Shown here: positions 26,298 through 38,800 of the stretch, piece after piece
Numbering within the stretch: position 1 is the stretch's first letter
How the letters are laid out: each line of letters begins with the position of its first letter
NCBI RefSeq assembly: GCF_007744515.1
Contig: NZ_CP036268.1
Location: 2,395,712-2,459,711, forward strand
Direction of reading: 5' to 3'
From: Stratiformator vulcanicus
GTDB taxonomy: Bacteria; Planctomycetota; Planctomycetia; Planctomycetales; Planctomycetaceae
Length of the DNA stretch: 64,000 bases
Translations under genes and position numbers: made by a program
Notes under the pieces: model-generated
The model's database searches: none
Told to the model about the DNA's origin: nothing
What the model saw: the letters and a program-made list of their open reading frames with translations, nothing else

Positions 26298-28564
26298 TTC
26301 GGCGTGAACGGATCCTCGACCGCCTGCGAGAACTGAATTGCATCGATGCCTTGATGTTCCGCCCGCGGTTGTTCGTCGTCGGGCACGTCGTCCGAGAAAT
26401 CCGGGTCGGCGGGCGTCGGCGGAGCCGCTGGTGGATCAAATTCGGGTGACGACGGCATCGGTGGCGGCTGCGTGAAGGTCCCCGGGTGATCATTCGAGCC
26501 ATCGGCCGGGAACCCGAGCACTGCGCCGAACTGGCTCACGCGACCGGAACTGATAAAGCCCGGCTCGTTCTCTTTGCAGTGCGCCCAAGTCTCACGCTGA
26601 CGATCTTCCAATTCTCGCGCGCTGACCTGAGCACAGTGTGACCAAGGCCCTTCGCCCATGTAAATGCCCCGATCGCTCAGTAGCGTCCCCGCCTCTGCTG
26701 AAACATTTTTGATGGCAATTTCATGCGCGACGAGCGACGCGTAGTAGGCATTCATCGCTTGGGCCAACGCCTGTTGACCGTCCAGAACGAGGTCGATCGA
26801 AACCTTGTCGACCTCATAGACTTCCTGGGCGGCGGTGAGTCGCTCCCGCGCGGCTTCGAGCCGGTTGTAGTTTGTCCGAATCGCAGCATGGGCCCGAGAG
26901 ACCTCGGAAATCGCGTCGGCCAAATCGTTTGCGATTTGTAATTCCTGATCCCGGAGAATTGCCCGATCCCGCATTAATTGCAGTTCGGCATATCGCACAC
27001 CGGCGTGGGCCTGTCGAAAACCGATAGGGATCGTCATTTCCGCACCAACCTGCCATTCCTGGTGGCCGCCGTCCATGACGTCTTGAGCAGCAGACCCGTC
27101 GCCCGCGAGCGTGGGGCCGAAGCCGCGTGCTCGGCTCAAACCGACGATATCGAGTCGGGGTAGCGTGAAGTTCTTCGACCCCTCCAAGAGTAACTCGTCC
27201 CGCTTGACGGTCCACTTTTGTCGCCGGATTTCCGGACGACGCGAGAGCGCCTCACTGAGCGCGAAGTCCCAGTCGTACTCGATCGAATTATCGATCGGTT
27301 CTTCGCGGGGCCGAAGCAACAGGCCGTCGCTATGCGGAAGATTCATCAGACGGCGCAGGCGGCGTTCTGAGCGGTATACGCCACCTGGTGCATCCGCGCG
27401 TCCGCTGAGGGCGTCTTGGACGAGGTTTTGCAGCACGAAGTACTGCACGCGAGCGCGGGCTTCGCGATCGGCCGTTCCTCCGGGTAATCCCCGCTGGGCC
27501 TTGATGTCGACCCATGTCTGACGAGCCGCCTCGCGTGCCATTCGCCAGGAATCGAGAGTTCGGTACGCGAGGTAAAGGTCCCAATACGCGTCTTCGACTT
27601 CGCTGACAAAGTCTTTAACGTCCGTTTCAAATTCTGCGGTGCTGATGTCCGTGTTGGTGCGGGCGATCAAGACCCCGTTCGAAAAGAAGAAGCCGGGCTG
27701 AGCATTCGGACCTGCGATCCGATTGAAGTCCACCCCGGCGCCTTGAAGCAGTGGTTGACGAACTTCCGCCTCGTAGATCGTGTCCCACGCCCCTCCGAAG
27801 AGATTTCCGGGCTGGTTGCTCGCGTCGAGAATCGTGATATTGCGCAGGTTGAATTGTGTTCCCGTCGCCGCGGTTTTACTAAGTTCAACCGAAAAATTGG
27901 TCAGCTCCTGGCGGATGTCTCGCGTCCCGCCACCGAGCGTGATGTTGTTGACCGTCCGGTCGTTGTAGTTGTAGGTCAGACTCTTGGTGAGCGTTGTATC
28001 GAATTCGCTGAGTGATCCCTCGACACCGAAGAGGGGATCGGCTTCGGTAATTGCGGGGTCGAACACGGTACCAACGGACTCGGGCGCAGCGAGCACGCTA
28101 ACGCCGGCGGATTTCATGGTTTCGCCGTTTTGCAGCGCAATGGCGAGGACCTCCGCCAGGGAGATGTCCCAATACTCCGTCTCGCGGCCTTCGGGATCGT
28201 CCAAGCATCGGGGAGCCGCGCTGGCCAGTGCCTCGGAGTGCCGTCGGCAGGCGGCAGTCTCGGCCGGATTCTCGATCGCGAGCGATGTTCTCACGATCCC
28301 CCGCCCCTGACCGTGGCCGAGTTTCCCCGACCTATCCTCGCAAACAGTCGACGTTAAGCACTCTGCGTCGATCGAGGAGGCAGAAGCTTCCGTATCGCAG
28401 CACTCGACCGATGCCGAGCCGGATTGATCACACGGCGCAACGGTCGGGCCGGATTTCCCCCACTGAGTTGCCTGACATCCGACGAAAGTCGCGATCAAGC
28501 AGCTTGCGGCGTGCGCATATAGGAAGCGGGCGTGCCGACTCCCTCTTCGTGGCTTGGAATCCAT
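26291..28564 (-). CDS. TolC-like outer-membrane channel lipoprotein
   Basis: This 757-residue member of the outer membrane efflux family is predicted to form the outer-membrane exit of the secretion route. Starting at ATG 28564 it has a basic start and a hydrophobic segment ending in a lipobox-like TFVGC, so it may be lipidated. The TolC part shows two repeats of long helices with strands between (SLAEVLAIALQNGETM, TLTKSLTYNYNDRTVNN, YEAEVRQPLLQGAGVDFNR, then SEVEDAYWDLYLAYRTL and the second repeat RRPEIRRQKWTVKRDELLLEG). The C-terminal 80 residues are Pro- and Asp-rich and unlike TolC. A longer N-terminus up to 28690 is open but less likely. It converges with the plus-strand HlyD gene. Confidence 0.87.
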   Translation of the reverse strand: MDSKPRRGSRHARFLYAHAASCLIATFVGCQATQWGKSGPTVAPCDQSGSASVECCDTEASASSIDAECLTSTVCEDRSGKLGHGQGRGIVRTSLAIENPAETAACRRHSEALASAAPRCLDDPEGRETEYWDISLAEVLAIALQNGETMKSAGVSVLAAPESVGTVFDPAITEADPLFGVEGSLSEFDTTLTKSLTYNYNDRTVNNITLGGGTRDIRQELTNFSVELSKTAATGTQFNLRNITILDASNQPGNLFGGAWDTIYEAEVRQPLLQGAGVDFNRIAGPNAQPGFFFSNGVLIARTNTDISTAEFETDVKDFVSEVEDAYWDLYLAYRTLDSWRMAREAARQTWVDIKAQRGLPGGTADREARARVQYFVLQNLVQDALSGRADAPGGVYRSERRLRRLMNLPHSDGLLLRPREEPIDNSIEYDWDFALSEALSRRPEIRRQKWTVKRDELLLEGSKNFTLPRLDIVGLSRARGFGPTLAGDGSAAQDVMDGGHQEWQVGAEMTIPIGFRQAHAGVRYAELQLMRDRAILRDQELQIANDLADAISEVSRAHAAIRTNYNRLEAARERLTAAQEVYEVDKVSIDLVLDGQQALAQAMNAYYASLVAHEIAIKNVSAEAGTLLSDRGIYMGEGPWSHCAQVSARELEDRQRETWAHCKENEPGFISSGRVSQFGAVLGFPADGSNDHPGTFTQPPPMPSSPEFDPPAAPPTPADPDFSDDVPDDEQPRAEHQGIDAIQFSQAVEDPFTPKW

Positions 28565-28854
28565 TCCGTTGCCCACTAATTGTTTCAATTTCAGTCGACC
28601 GGCATTTTGGGATGCCGCTTCGTCCTTTTCGGCCGTCAGCGGAGTTGAGCGGGAGTGAACCCGGCGAGCGGAAAAGAAGAAAGATCGCAATTAATCGGCG
28701 AACCGTCACGATCTGAACTATCGGAATGGCTTACTGATCCGATGTAATGGTACGGAGTCGGGGAACCTTCCGTTCGGTTTCCACACCAGCCGATAGTTTG
28801 AAAGACCCTCATTTTTAGCCGAGTTTCGGCCACACTGACGGAAGTGGTACACGG
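28565..28854. promoter_or_regulatory. Divergent promoter region with split inverted repeat
   Basis: This 290-bp region lies between the TolC-like gene and the exported-protein gene. AACTATCGG (28716-28724) and CCGATAGTT (28790-28798) form a perfect 9-bp inverted pair 65 bases apart, a layout similar to the pair at 25224-25298 though the sequence differs. No promoter boxes are clear. Confidence 0.3.
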
Positions 28855-29559
28855 ATGCCTACGTATTTCAATGGGCTAGGATGCCTCGTCGCGTTCGCGG
28901 CCGCCATCTTCGGACTCTCTCAGCAATGCCAAGCTGGCGAGGCATACTTTCCCGTTGCACCACGCGTTGCCTCCGCCGAAACTGCCGGGCAACCGAACTC
29001 AGCAATCGAGACATCGTCGCGCTATGAAGCGAGTCTCAAACCGTCCGCAGGGAGCGAAGCCGAGGCCGGACAGAAGCGAGAGACCGTCGAGATCGACGAC
29101 AGCCCGGCCGTGCTGACCTTCGAAGAGTTGCTGAAGCCGATCGGCAGCATCGGAGCGACGGCCGGGCAGAACGCCCTCGAGCTGCCGGAGGATCGCTTCC
29201 AAAGTCGATCCCCGTTGCTAATGCCTGCAGAACGCGAGCGGGTCTCGCTGATGTACCAGTGGGCGCCGTCGGGGCTGTACCATGAACCGCTTTACTTCCG
29301 GGACGTGAGCCTGGAACGGTATGGCTGGAGCTATGGCCCGGTTTTGCAGCCGATCGCCTCCGGACTTCGGTTCGGCTATGACGCGGCTCTGCTTCCCTAC
29401 CAGATCGGAGTCGATCTGCCGTGGGACCGGCAATACCAACTCGGTCTCGGGCGCCCCGGCAGCTACAACCCGCCGGTCCGAAAGCACCTGCCGCTGAGCG
29501 CCCGCGGGGCATTGCTCGAAGCCGGTACCGTGGTTGGCGGCGTTGCCTTTTTCCGGTAG
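28855..29559 (+). CDS. Planctomycete-type exported protein of unknown function
   Basis: This 234-residue protein has a hydrophobic N-terminal signal (CLVAFAAAIFGLSQQCQAG). It is followed by a polar spacer rich in Ala, Glu and Ser. The conserved-looking C-terminal half is aromatic: LMYQWAPSGLYHEPLYFRDV, LERYGWSYGP, LQPIASGLRFGYDAALLPYQIG. I believe similar exported proteins with the QWAPS...HEPLYF pattern occur in planctomycetes, but I know of no function. It is 287 bases upstream of the giant gene in the same direction, so it may be part of the export or anchoring machinery. Confidence 0.75.
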   Translation: MPTYFNGLGCLVAFAAAIFGLSQQCQAGEAYFPVAPRVASAETAGQPNSAIETSSRYEASLKPSAGSEAEAGQKRETVEIDDSPAVLTFEELLKPIGSIGATAGQNALELPEDRFQSRSPLLMPAERERVSLMYQWAPSGLYHEPLYFRDVSLERYGWSYGPVLQPIASGLRFGYDAALLPYQIGVDLPWDRQYQLGLGRPGSYNPPVRKHLPLSARGALLEAGTVVGGVAFFR

Positions 29560-29846
29560 GCCGCCTCGCAGCCCAAGTTGTTTGCTCGTCGCGGGCTCTT
29601 CCGCTTGCTCGAACAACTGATCTCTTGCCCCAGTTTTCGGGCTCAAGAACTATTGTCCATTGGGCAATCTATGGTCGACTGACTCGATCATTCGTCGACC
29701 AGAAAAACTTTATCCTTACTAAGTTGTAAAGGGGGTGGACTCCGGGGGTAGCGAAGACTTTAATCAGCGTCACTACGGGACCGTTGTCTACGAGACATCT
29801 CCTGATCGGTCTCGCTGTTTAATCTCCGCGATCGACTCGAGTCTGC
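29560..29846. other. Leader region upstream of the giant gene
   Basis: These 287 bases have no convincing gene. Two small inverted repeats are visible: ATTGTCC/GGGCAAT near 29652-29668 (one mismatch) and GGTCGAC/GTCGACC (29673-29679 with 29694-29700). The region probably holds the promoter and a long untranslated leader of the giant gene; no strong ribosome binding site precedes ATG 29847. Confidence 0.4.
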
Positions 29847-32800
29847 ATGAACCCCCTTCACCTATTCAGGCGCAGTCGGTCCGCGACGGAATCCGAAGGC
29901 TCAACGCGACCACGCCGCCGCCGCGATGATATCCCGCTCGCGTTCGATGTCCTCGAAGATCGAACGATGCTCGCCGGAGATGGCGTCGTGTTCGCGCCGG
30001 ACGCGGCGGCCGCCGATGATTTCGGCGGGGGGATTTTCGAATCGGCTCCCGCATTGCTCGCCGAAGAATCCTCTGCCGAGAATTCGGGTGACGACGGCGC
30101 CGAAGCCGCAGACGAGTTCGACGCTCCCACCGAAGAGCTCAACGCTCAGCCCGGACATCAGCAGACTCGCCGGATCGTGTTCGTCGATTCGGCTTTGGCC
30201 GATCACGAAGATCTAATCGCCTCGGTTACCGAAGATGACGCTCCGGTCGATGTCTACCTGCTCGATGGTTCGCGGGACGGCATCGAACAAATCGGCGAAA
30301 TTCTCAGCGGTTATTTCGACTTGGAGGAGGTACACATCCTCTCCCATGGCAACGAGGGCCGGCTGAGCCTCGGCAGCACGCTGCTCGACGCCGACACGCT
30401 GGGCAACTATGCCGACGAGATCGCTGGCTGGGGCGATGCCCTCGGCGAAGGGGCCGACATCCTCCTTTACGGCTGCGATCTCGCCGATGGAGAAGCAGGC
30501 GTTGGCTTTGTTCAGGACCTAGCGCAACTGACCGGCGCCGATGTCGCCGCCTCGAATGACCTGACCGGAAGCAGCGACCTCGGTGGTAACTGGGAACTCG
30601 AAGTTCACACCGGAGAGATCGGAGCTGCCTCGACCGACTTCGCCGGTCGGTTCATCGGATACGCCCACTCACTGGATCTGACCCAAAACGGCAGCGTCCT
30701 CACGATCGAAGGGGACAACGGGAATGACGACGTCGGTATCCGCGTTGACGAAGACACCGGTGAGGTCGAGGTCTTCGGGACCGCCGGTGCGGGAACATTC
30801 CAGTCGATCGACACGATCATCTTCGAAGGGTTCGACGGGGACGACGTCCTCGATATCCGGGACGATCTCAAAATCCCAAATGGTCTGATCGAACTCGACG
30901 TGGATGGCGGCGCGGGCATCCTGCGAATCCTCGGCGACGAGCGTCTGGAAATTTCCGGTTCGATTCGCACGCAGGGTGGCGACCTCGAAATCATTACCGA
31001 AGAGTTCGTCGCCAACTCCGGGACGACGTTCAGCACCCGGGACGCAGCGCCGGGTGGAGCCTCTGTCGGCAACTCCGGCGACATCACGATCATCGCACCC
31101 AAAGCGATCTTCAACGACGATGTTTCGTTGTATGCCCAAGCGGACGGCTTCTTCACGGGCGGGAATATCATTGTTGACGCGTCAGCGAGCCTTGAGCGGA
31201 CGCTCGCGGCTGTCACGCCGCTGTTTAAAGATCGTGAGGCCACCGCCGAGATTCAGGTCGGCACAGGCGAGTGGTTCGCGGAAAACATCACGATCCGCAG
31301 CCTCGCAGAAACCAGCAAGTTCGCGGATATCGATATTGATCCGAATGCCGCGAATATCATCTACGAAAACTTCTTCGCTCATCTGAGCGAACCCGCAACG
31401 ACCCAACTGACCTTCGACGACCCGAATCACACCTACACGAATGCGGACGCGGCCACGTCGGGCCTCGATCTGACCTTCTCCGATGCCGATCCGTCAGCGG
31501 ATCAAATCACGAGGGCGACCGGGAGTTGGATCACCGATGGCTTCCGGGCCGGCCAGACGATCACGGTCAGCGGTACGGCCAGCAACAACGGCACTTACCG
31601 CGTGGTGTCGGTTACCGATGACGTCCTCGAGCTCGACGCGAGTGAGATACTCGCGGACGAGAACGCCAGCGGCGTGACCGTCTCGATCCGCGCGGAATTG
31701 ACGTTCGCCAGCAATCCTTCCGGCGATACGATCACACGTGGGGCCGGGAGTTGGCTAGATGAGAACTTTGAAGTCGGCGACTTCGTCGCCGTCTCCGGGT
31801 CGACCGGAAATGACGGCTACTACGAGATCACGTCCGCAACGGCTGGCGTGCTGACACTGGCAACTTCCGGCGAATTGACGGCCGAAGTGAGCAGTGCGGC
31901 CGACCTGTCGACGCCCGATACGATCAGTCGCCCGTCGACGACCGGGAGTTGGCTGCAGGATGGGTTCACACCCGGAATGCGTATTAGTGTCGTCGGCTCG
32001 CTCAATAACGACGGGACCTACACGCTGCTCGACGTCAAGAACGAAACACTCGTGCTGCGTTCGGTCGACGCGGTTGTGGATGAACTTCGCACCGGTGTTG
32101 CGGTCTCGCAGACTGTGGCTGAAATCTCCGGCACACCCACGGTCACGCTCACCCCGGACTTCGACGGAAATGACCGCATCGTCCGCTCGGCCGGTAGCTG
32201 GCTCGACGACGGGTTTCAGGTCGGGCAAACGATCATTCTGGACAACTTCGGCGAGAGTGACGGCGAATACATCATCGCTGGCTTCGACGACGAGCAGACG
32301 ATTGTGCTGACCTCGTCGGGCGAGGTGCTGGACGTGGTCATCGCGCCGGTTTCCGTTAGCGGTAATCCGAGTCTGACGTTCCAATTCGACCCGGACGGCG
32401 ACCGCATCGTCCGCCCGACGGGCAGTTGGCTCGACGACGGGTTCCAGGCCGGGCAGTTCATCACCGTCGAGGGCACCGTCAGCAGCGACGGCTTCTACGC
32501 CGTGCAGGAGGTGACCGAAACCGAACTGATCCTGTTCGACACGGGTAACTTCGTCGGCAGTTCGCAGAGCGGCGTTAGCGTGACCGCCAACCCGCTTGTG
32601 ACCGAGGTCTTCACCGACCTGACCGATGAGCAGATCCCGCTGGTCCTGCGTGATCGCAACGGGATCATCACGAACCAATTCTTCTCAATCGACCTCCCCG
32701 ACGTTCTCGTCGAGGTCAACCAACGCTTCGAGCAATTGGACTCCCTCCTCGGCGCGGCGAAGGCGGTGCTGACCGAAGCCTCGAGCACGATCCGCCTGGA

Positions 32801-35800
32801 TGGCGTCGAACTGGTTGCGGACAACAACATCCAGATCAACTCCGCCGCGAACTCCGCGACGACGCTCATGGCTCCCGCCCTCAAGTTGCCAAGCGTCCCG
32901 CTGACCGGTTTGGGCGGGACGAACCAGTTCCCCGTCGCGGCTGGCTTCGGCCAATCGGAAGCAACGGCAAAGACTCGACTGACCGGCAGCACGTCAGTTA
33001 CTGCCGGGAACCTGGTTAACGTTGATTCGACCGTCGACAACGCGCTGGCCATCAGCATGAGGGTCGCCTCGGGGTTGCTGACGGGGACCAAGGCCAGGGG
33101 AAAAATCGGCGATCTCGCCACGGCGACCCCAGTCGGGACACTGACGAAACAGCTTCCGCAGAAGCTTCCGGCCCCCTCCGCCGCCGTCGCTTACGGACGA
33201 GGACGCTCGGAAGCGATCGCTTCCGTCGGCAACAACACTGAAATTAATGCGACCTCGTTGTTCGTCGACGCCCAAGTTGAAAACAACTTCGGCGTTGAAG
33301 CGAACAGCACGATCATCTACCCGGAGAAGAATCTCGGGTTCGGATTCGCCATTTCGGTCAGTGACGTTCAGTCGTCGGCCGAAGCCGAACTGGGCGGCAA
33401 CGTCACCGCAAATGAGGTCGTGGTCGAGGGGAGCTCGCTCAATAAGAACAACCGGACGGTCGCGTCCGCCGTCGTGCGGGACAACATCATTCTGCCGGGA
33501 CCATCCGGTGCTGTTCAGGGAAAGCTTAGCGACCCCAATGCGAATCTGGAGGCCGCCGGCGGTGTACTCTCAATCGGTGCCGCTGTCGCACTCGGATTCA
33601 GCGAAAACTTCGCCACGGCCTCCATTAATGCGGGGGCGGATATCGATGCCGCGGACAATGTCACGGTACGCGCGTTAGCCGAAGACCGGCACTCCTCATC
33701 GGCCAGTGGTGGGGCGAAAACGCAGACGAAGGTGTCGATTGGCGGCGCGGTCTCGTTCATGAGGTACAGCAATGAGGCCGAAGCGTTCATCGGATCGAAC
33801 GCGACCGTCTCGGCCGGGCAGGACGTGATCGTTGAGGCGGACGCCGTCGTGCCGCTACGGACGACGGTGTCGCAGGACGTGCTTGATGCCATTACGACGT
33901 ACCAAAACCTCAATTTCGATGCACCGGAATTCGACGCCGCCATCGACGCCGCAGAGCCGGCCGCGTCGGCTCAAAACGTCGCGAACGAAGTCAGTGAACA
34001 GATCACTTACGGTGCCCGAACACTGGCCGATCTGGCCGCCGGCATTACGCCCTTCAAGGCCTTTGCCAGTCCGTCGCTGGGAGTCCCGGGATTTTCCACT
34101 TCGATCGTCAACTCCAGTGCGAGTTCCAAATCGAAGAATAGTGACGGCCTGATCGCTATCTCAGGTTCCGCGAGCGTACAACTTCTTGACAACGAAGCGA
34201 CGGCTTACATTGGCGAGTCTGCCGTGATAACGGCCGGCCGCGATGTGATCGTCGATGCGGATGCCACTGCCGCGACGATCAACGTCGGTGGCATGGCCAA
34301 TGCAAAGTCTTTCTTTCTGGGCCTATTGGGGGGTAACTCAACCGGTTCCTCCTCTGACAACGGCGTCGTGGGCGGGACCTTCAACGGTCTGTTTTACAAC
34401 AATGCCGCCGTCGCCCGAATTGAAGACGAAGCCCGCATCGATGCGGGCCAAGACGCACGGGTCGATGCGAAAAGCGACGTGCTGACCATCAGCATGACAC
34501 AGGCGGGGGGGCAGTCCGCATCCTTTGCCATTGGCGGCACATTTACGGTTCAAGAGATCGATGCCGACTCTCGAGCATCCATCGAAGAGACCGTTGTTCT
34601 GACGGCCGGGAACGACCTTCTGGTCAATGCCGATACAACGTTGGAGACTGCCGCCTTCAGCTTCGTCTTGCAGTCTGGGGAGACGCTCGCTGTCGGGGCG
34701 GCCGCGACGATCAATGAGTTCGACACTTCCTCGCGGGCGATGATCGCCGACACGCTCGACAGCACGGTTTCGGGACCGGCGACGATCGGGTCGATTACGG
34801 CCGACAACGATGTCTCAGTCGAAGCTGACGGCTCGCAATTGATGATTAACGCGGCCCTCGCGGGAACCAATGCGAAGGGCAAGCGGGTCAACGATCAGGC
34901 CAAAAAACAGGCCGGTGGCGGGTTGGCCGACCTGCTCAACGAGTCCGGACTTAAAGATCAAACGAACGCCGACGCGGGAAACAGCCTCGGCAGCTTGGTT
35001 AAAGACTCCGGCCTCCAGCAGGGCCAGGTCGGCGGCACGAGCCTGAAAGATCAGACGACCGGTGCGAAAGACGGTAAAGTCGCGTCGCTGCTCGATAAGA
35101 CCGGCGTGGGCCGAAAGATCGGCGAGAAGATCGGCGTCGAAACGAGTCCACCGACTTCGGACGGGGGTGGCAACGAGAACCGGTCCGTCGGGATCGGCAT
35201 CTCCGGCGATGTCGCCATCAACCTGCTGAACGATGACATCGAGGCCTATATCGACGACGGCATCATCGTTCGCTCGGATGCCGACGGTGACCTTGCTGGC
35301 GATGTCAACGTGGTCGCTAACGGAAACTCGACTCTCGTCGGGACGACCTTGGCGATCGCGGTCGGCGGGCAACAGAAGGGAGCCGGGATCGCCGGCTCGG
35401 CCGCCTTCGGACTCGTCCAGCGCTCGACACGTGCCGAGATCGCCGACGCGACGGTCTGGTCTCACAACACGAATGTCGACGCCGCGTCGCGCGACCTGCA
35501 TCTGACCGTCACCGCCGGCGGCGGCGGGGCCACGACAAGCACAGGCAACACTTCCGGCGATGATGGTAGTTCAACCGGCAGCACGACCGGCGGAACTGCG
35601 GGCGCAGGAACCGGCACGAACAACGATGACAGCTCGCTGAGCGCCGGCGTGGCGGGGTCGGCGAACATTCACTTCGTCTTCAATGAGACGACCGCCCGCA
35701 TCGGTGACGGCGTGCAGGTCACCGCGACCGGGGACGTCGACGTGGACGGTTCGAACGAGGTGCTGCTCCTGTCGGTCGCCGGGGCGGTCGGGATCGCCGA

Positions 35801-38800
35801 GAGCGTCGGCATTGGGTCCTCGCTGGAGATCGCCGTCGTCGACAATGACGTCGAAGCGACGATCGGGGCGAACGCCGATATCGAAGCCGCGGGCAGCGTT
35901 CATGTGACGGCTGAGAACGTGCAGGAGATGTTCGCCCTCGCCGCGAGCCTCGCGGTCAGCACGGCCGAGTTCGGATTGACCGGGACCGGTTCCATCCAGT
36001 TCGTCGACAGTGAAGCGGTTGCCCGCATCGGTAACAATGCTCGGGTCCTCGCCGGCGGAAACGTCGAAGTCGATGCCCGCGATGCGACACTGGCGATCAC
36101 CGTCGGAGGCGGCCTCGCGATTGCAGACCTCGGCGGGCAGGACGATCCCAGCGGCGGCGGATCCGGGGGTAGCGGCGGCAGTACCTTCGTGCCCGCGACC
36201 GTTCCCGGGACCACTGGTGACACGACAAGTTCGACGAGCGCCGGCTTCGGGGCGACGCTGGCGAGCACGATGGTCTTCCGCGACGTCGAAGCGTCGATCG
36301 GCGAGAACGCCTCAGTCACCGCGCTGGCGAATGCGGACCCGATCGGCGATCACGCAGGCGTCATTGTCGAAGCAACCGCTCAGGACCGCATCTTTACCTT
36401 CGGCGCCAGTGGGGCGCTGGCCAATACGGTGACCGTCGCGGCCTCATGGGTGCCGCTGATCTTCGTCAGTGACGTCTTAGCCAAAGTCGGTGACGGGGCA
36501 GTCATTAACGGCCCATCAGACCCAACGGAACCACCCCGGCTGACAGCACTCATCGCGCCCGCGTCGGTCGACCAGACCGTCTTCGTCAACAGCGAACAAA
36601 ACACGCTGGTCATCGCCGGGGCGGGCAGCCTGGGCGTGGCGAAAGAGAAGGCGGGGATCGGACTCGCATTGAATACGATCGTCTCGATCCGCGAGACGAT
36701 CAGCGAAATCGGCGAGGGCGCCCAAGTCTTCGCCGAGAAGGACATTCTCGTCAATGCGGAGTCGCAGGATCGATTCGTCGTTTTCGCCGCCGGGATTGCC
36801 GGCGGCGGGGAATTCGGTGGCTCCGGGGCGCTCGGCGTGTTCGTGATCGTTGACACCACGCAGGCTCTTATCGGTGATGGCGCAACGCTCGAGGCAACCG
36901 GGAATGTGCTCGTCTCGGCGATGCGAGAGTCGCTTCTGGTGCCGTTCGTCGGAGAAGTCACATACGGCGGCACGCTCGGGCTCGGCCTGAGCGGCAACAC
37001 GCTGGTGCAGGTCACAAACACTCTCGCGTCGATCGGCGAAAACGCCAAGGTGACCGCCGATGGTGCCCGTGCCGACGGCGAAGCCGTCAACGGCGAGCGC
37101 GGCACGATTTTCGGTAATCCAGACACCGAAGCGTTCCGCGGGCTGGCTGTCGTTGCGGCCTCGTTCACCGATGTGATCTCCACGACGGCGGGAGCGAACC
37201 TCGGCGGTACGGTCGGTATCGCCGGCGGGGCCGCGATCTCGACGCTGTTCGAATCGACGCAGGCTTTTATCAACGATGGCGCGGCCATCAACGAAGCCGA
37301 CCCCGCGACCAATACCGCGGCTGACCCGGCGGACGGGCAAAACGTGCGGGTGCTCGCTTCGAGCGACCTCAATCTGCTTTCGATCGTCGGGCAATTCGGC
37401 GGGGCCGGCAATGTCGCGGTCGGGGCCGCCGTGGGAGTCGTCTTCGCCCTGCGGCGGACCGATGCGGAGATCCGCGCCTCGAAGATTCGCGCAAAAGATG
37501 TTGCAGCGCTGGCAAAATCAGACGGGGACGTCATCACGATTACTGCTGCGGGGGCGGGAACGGTTTCGACCGGAACGCAGCCGGAAGACGCGACGAGTCA
37601 GCCGGACGTGGGACCGGGCAGCGGTGGGAATCCGTCCGGAATTCTGATCGGTGGTCATCGCGTCAATCCGACACAGGGAGCCGGGATGGCTTCCTTCTTG
37701 ACGACGACCGCGACGCAGAACTCGGCCGGGGGCAGCGGTGCAACTGCCGTCGCCGTCGGAGGGTCTCTTTCCGGCAACGTCTTAACGGGACGGACGGTTG
37801 CTGCGATTCGTGATAGCGAAGTGACCGCGACCGGCGCAACAACCGTCGAAGCGACCGATGAAACGCTCATCGGCTCCGGCGCCGGCGGCGTGGCGGCTGC
37901 AGGAGCAGGCGGCGGAAACGGATCATCCGACACCGCGGCGGCGGTCGGCGTGTCGCTGGCAGCGAACGTCGTGGTGAATACGGTCGACGCGATCGTTGAG
38001 AACAGTGACGTCCGCTCCGATGAAGGCCTCGCCGTGCGGGCCTTGGCGGAGACCGATGTCATCGCCGTCACGCTCGCCGGATCGGCAGCAGTCGGCGGCG
38101 GATCATCCGATTCGACCGCCGGGACCGGTGCCGGAACGGTCTCTCTGAATGCCGTTGTCACGAACACCCTCGCCACGGTCCGTGGTGACGGGCTCGTCAC
38201 GGCCGAGAATGGTGATCTCGTCATTGAAGCAACCGACCGATCCCTGATCGGCGCCGGGGCCGGCGCGGGTACGTTCGCGGGAGCGTTCGGCTCGAACGGT
38301 GCGACGAGTGTCGCCGTCGGTGCCGCGGTTTCATCGAATTCGGTTGCCAACGATGTCATCGCCAAGCTCGATCTCAACGGTCCCGACGGCGTCGATGTCG
38401 GCGAGGACGTCCGAATCTCCGCCAGCTCGGAAGCCGAAGTCCGGGCGGCCGCCGTTGGTATCGCCGGATCGGTTGGTGCCGGATCGGCGAAATCGATCTC
38501 ATGGAGTGGTGGCGGCTCACTCTCAGTGAACGTCATCGATCTCGTCACGGAAGCGACCGCTTCTTCGGAAAAGATCGACGCTGGCGGAGGCGTGACCGTC
38601 GTTGCGGAAGAGGACGCCGTTCTAACCTCGGTCGCCGGCGGGGCTGCGATCAGCGTGACCGTCGGCGCTACGGGAGCTTCCGGTGGCGGCATTGGTGCAG
38701 CTCTTGCGATTAATACGACGACGGGGCAGACGCGGGCTGCGATCGAAAACTCGGCTGTTGACGCAACGGGCGATATTCTCGTTGAGGCGACGGGATCGTC

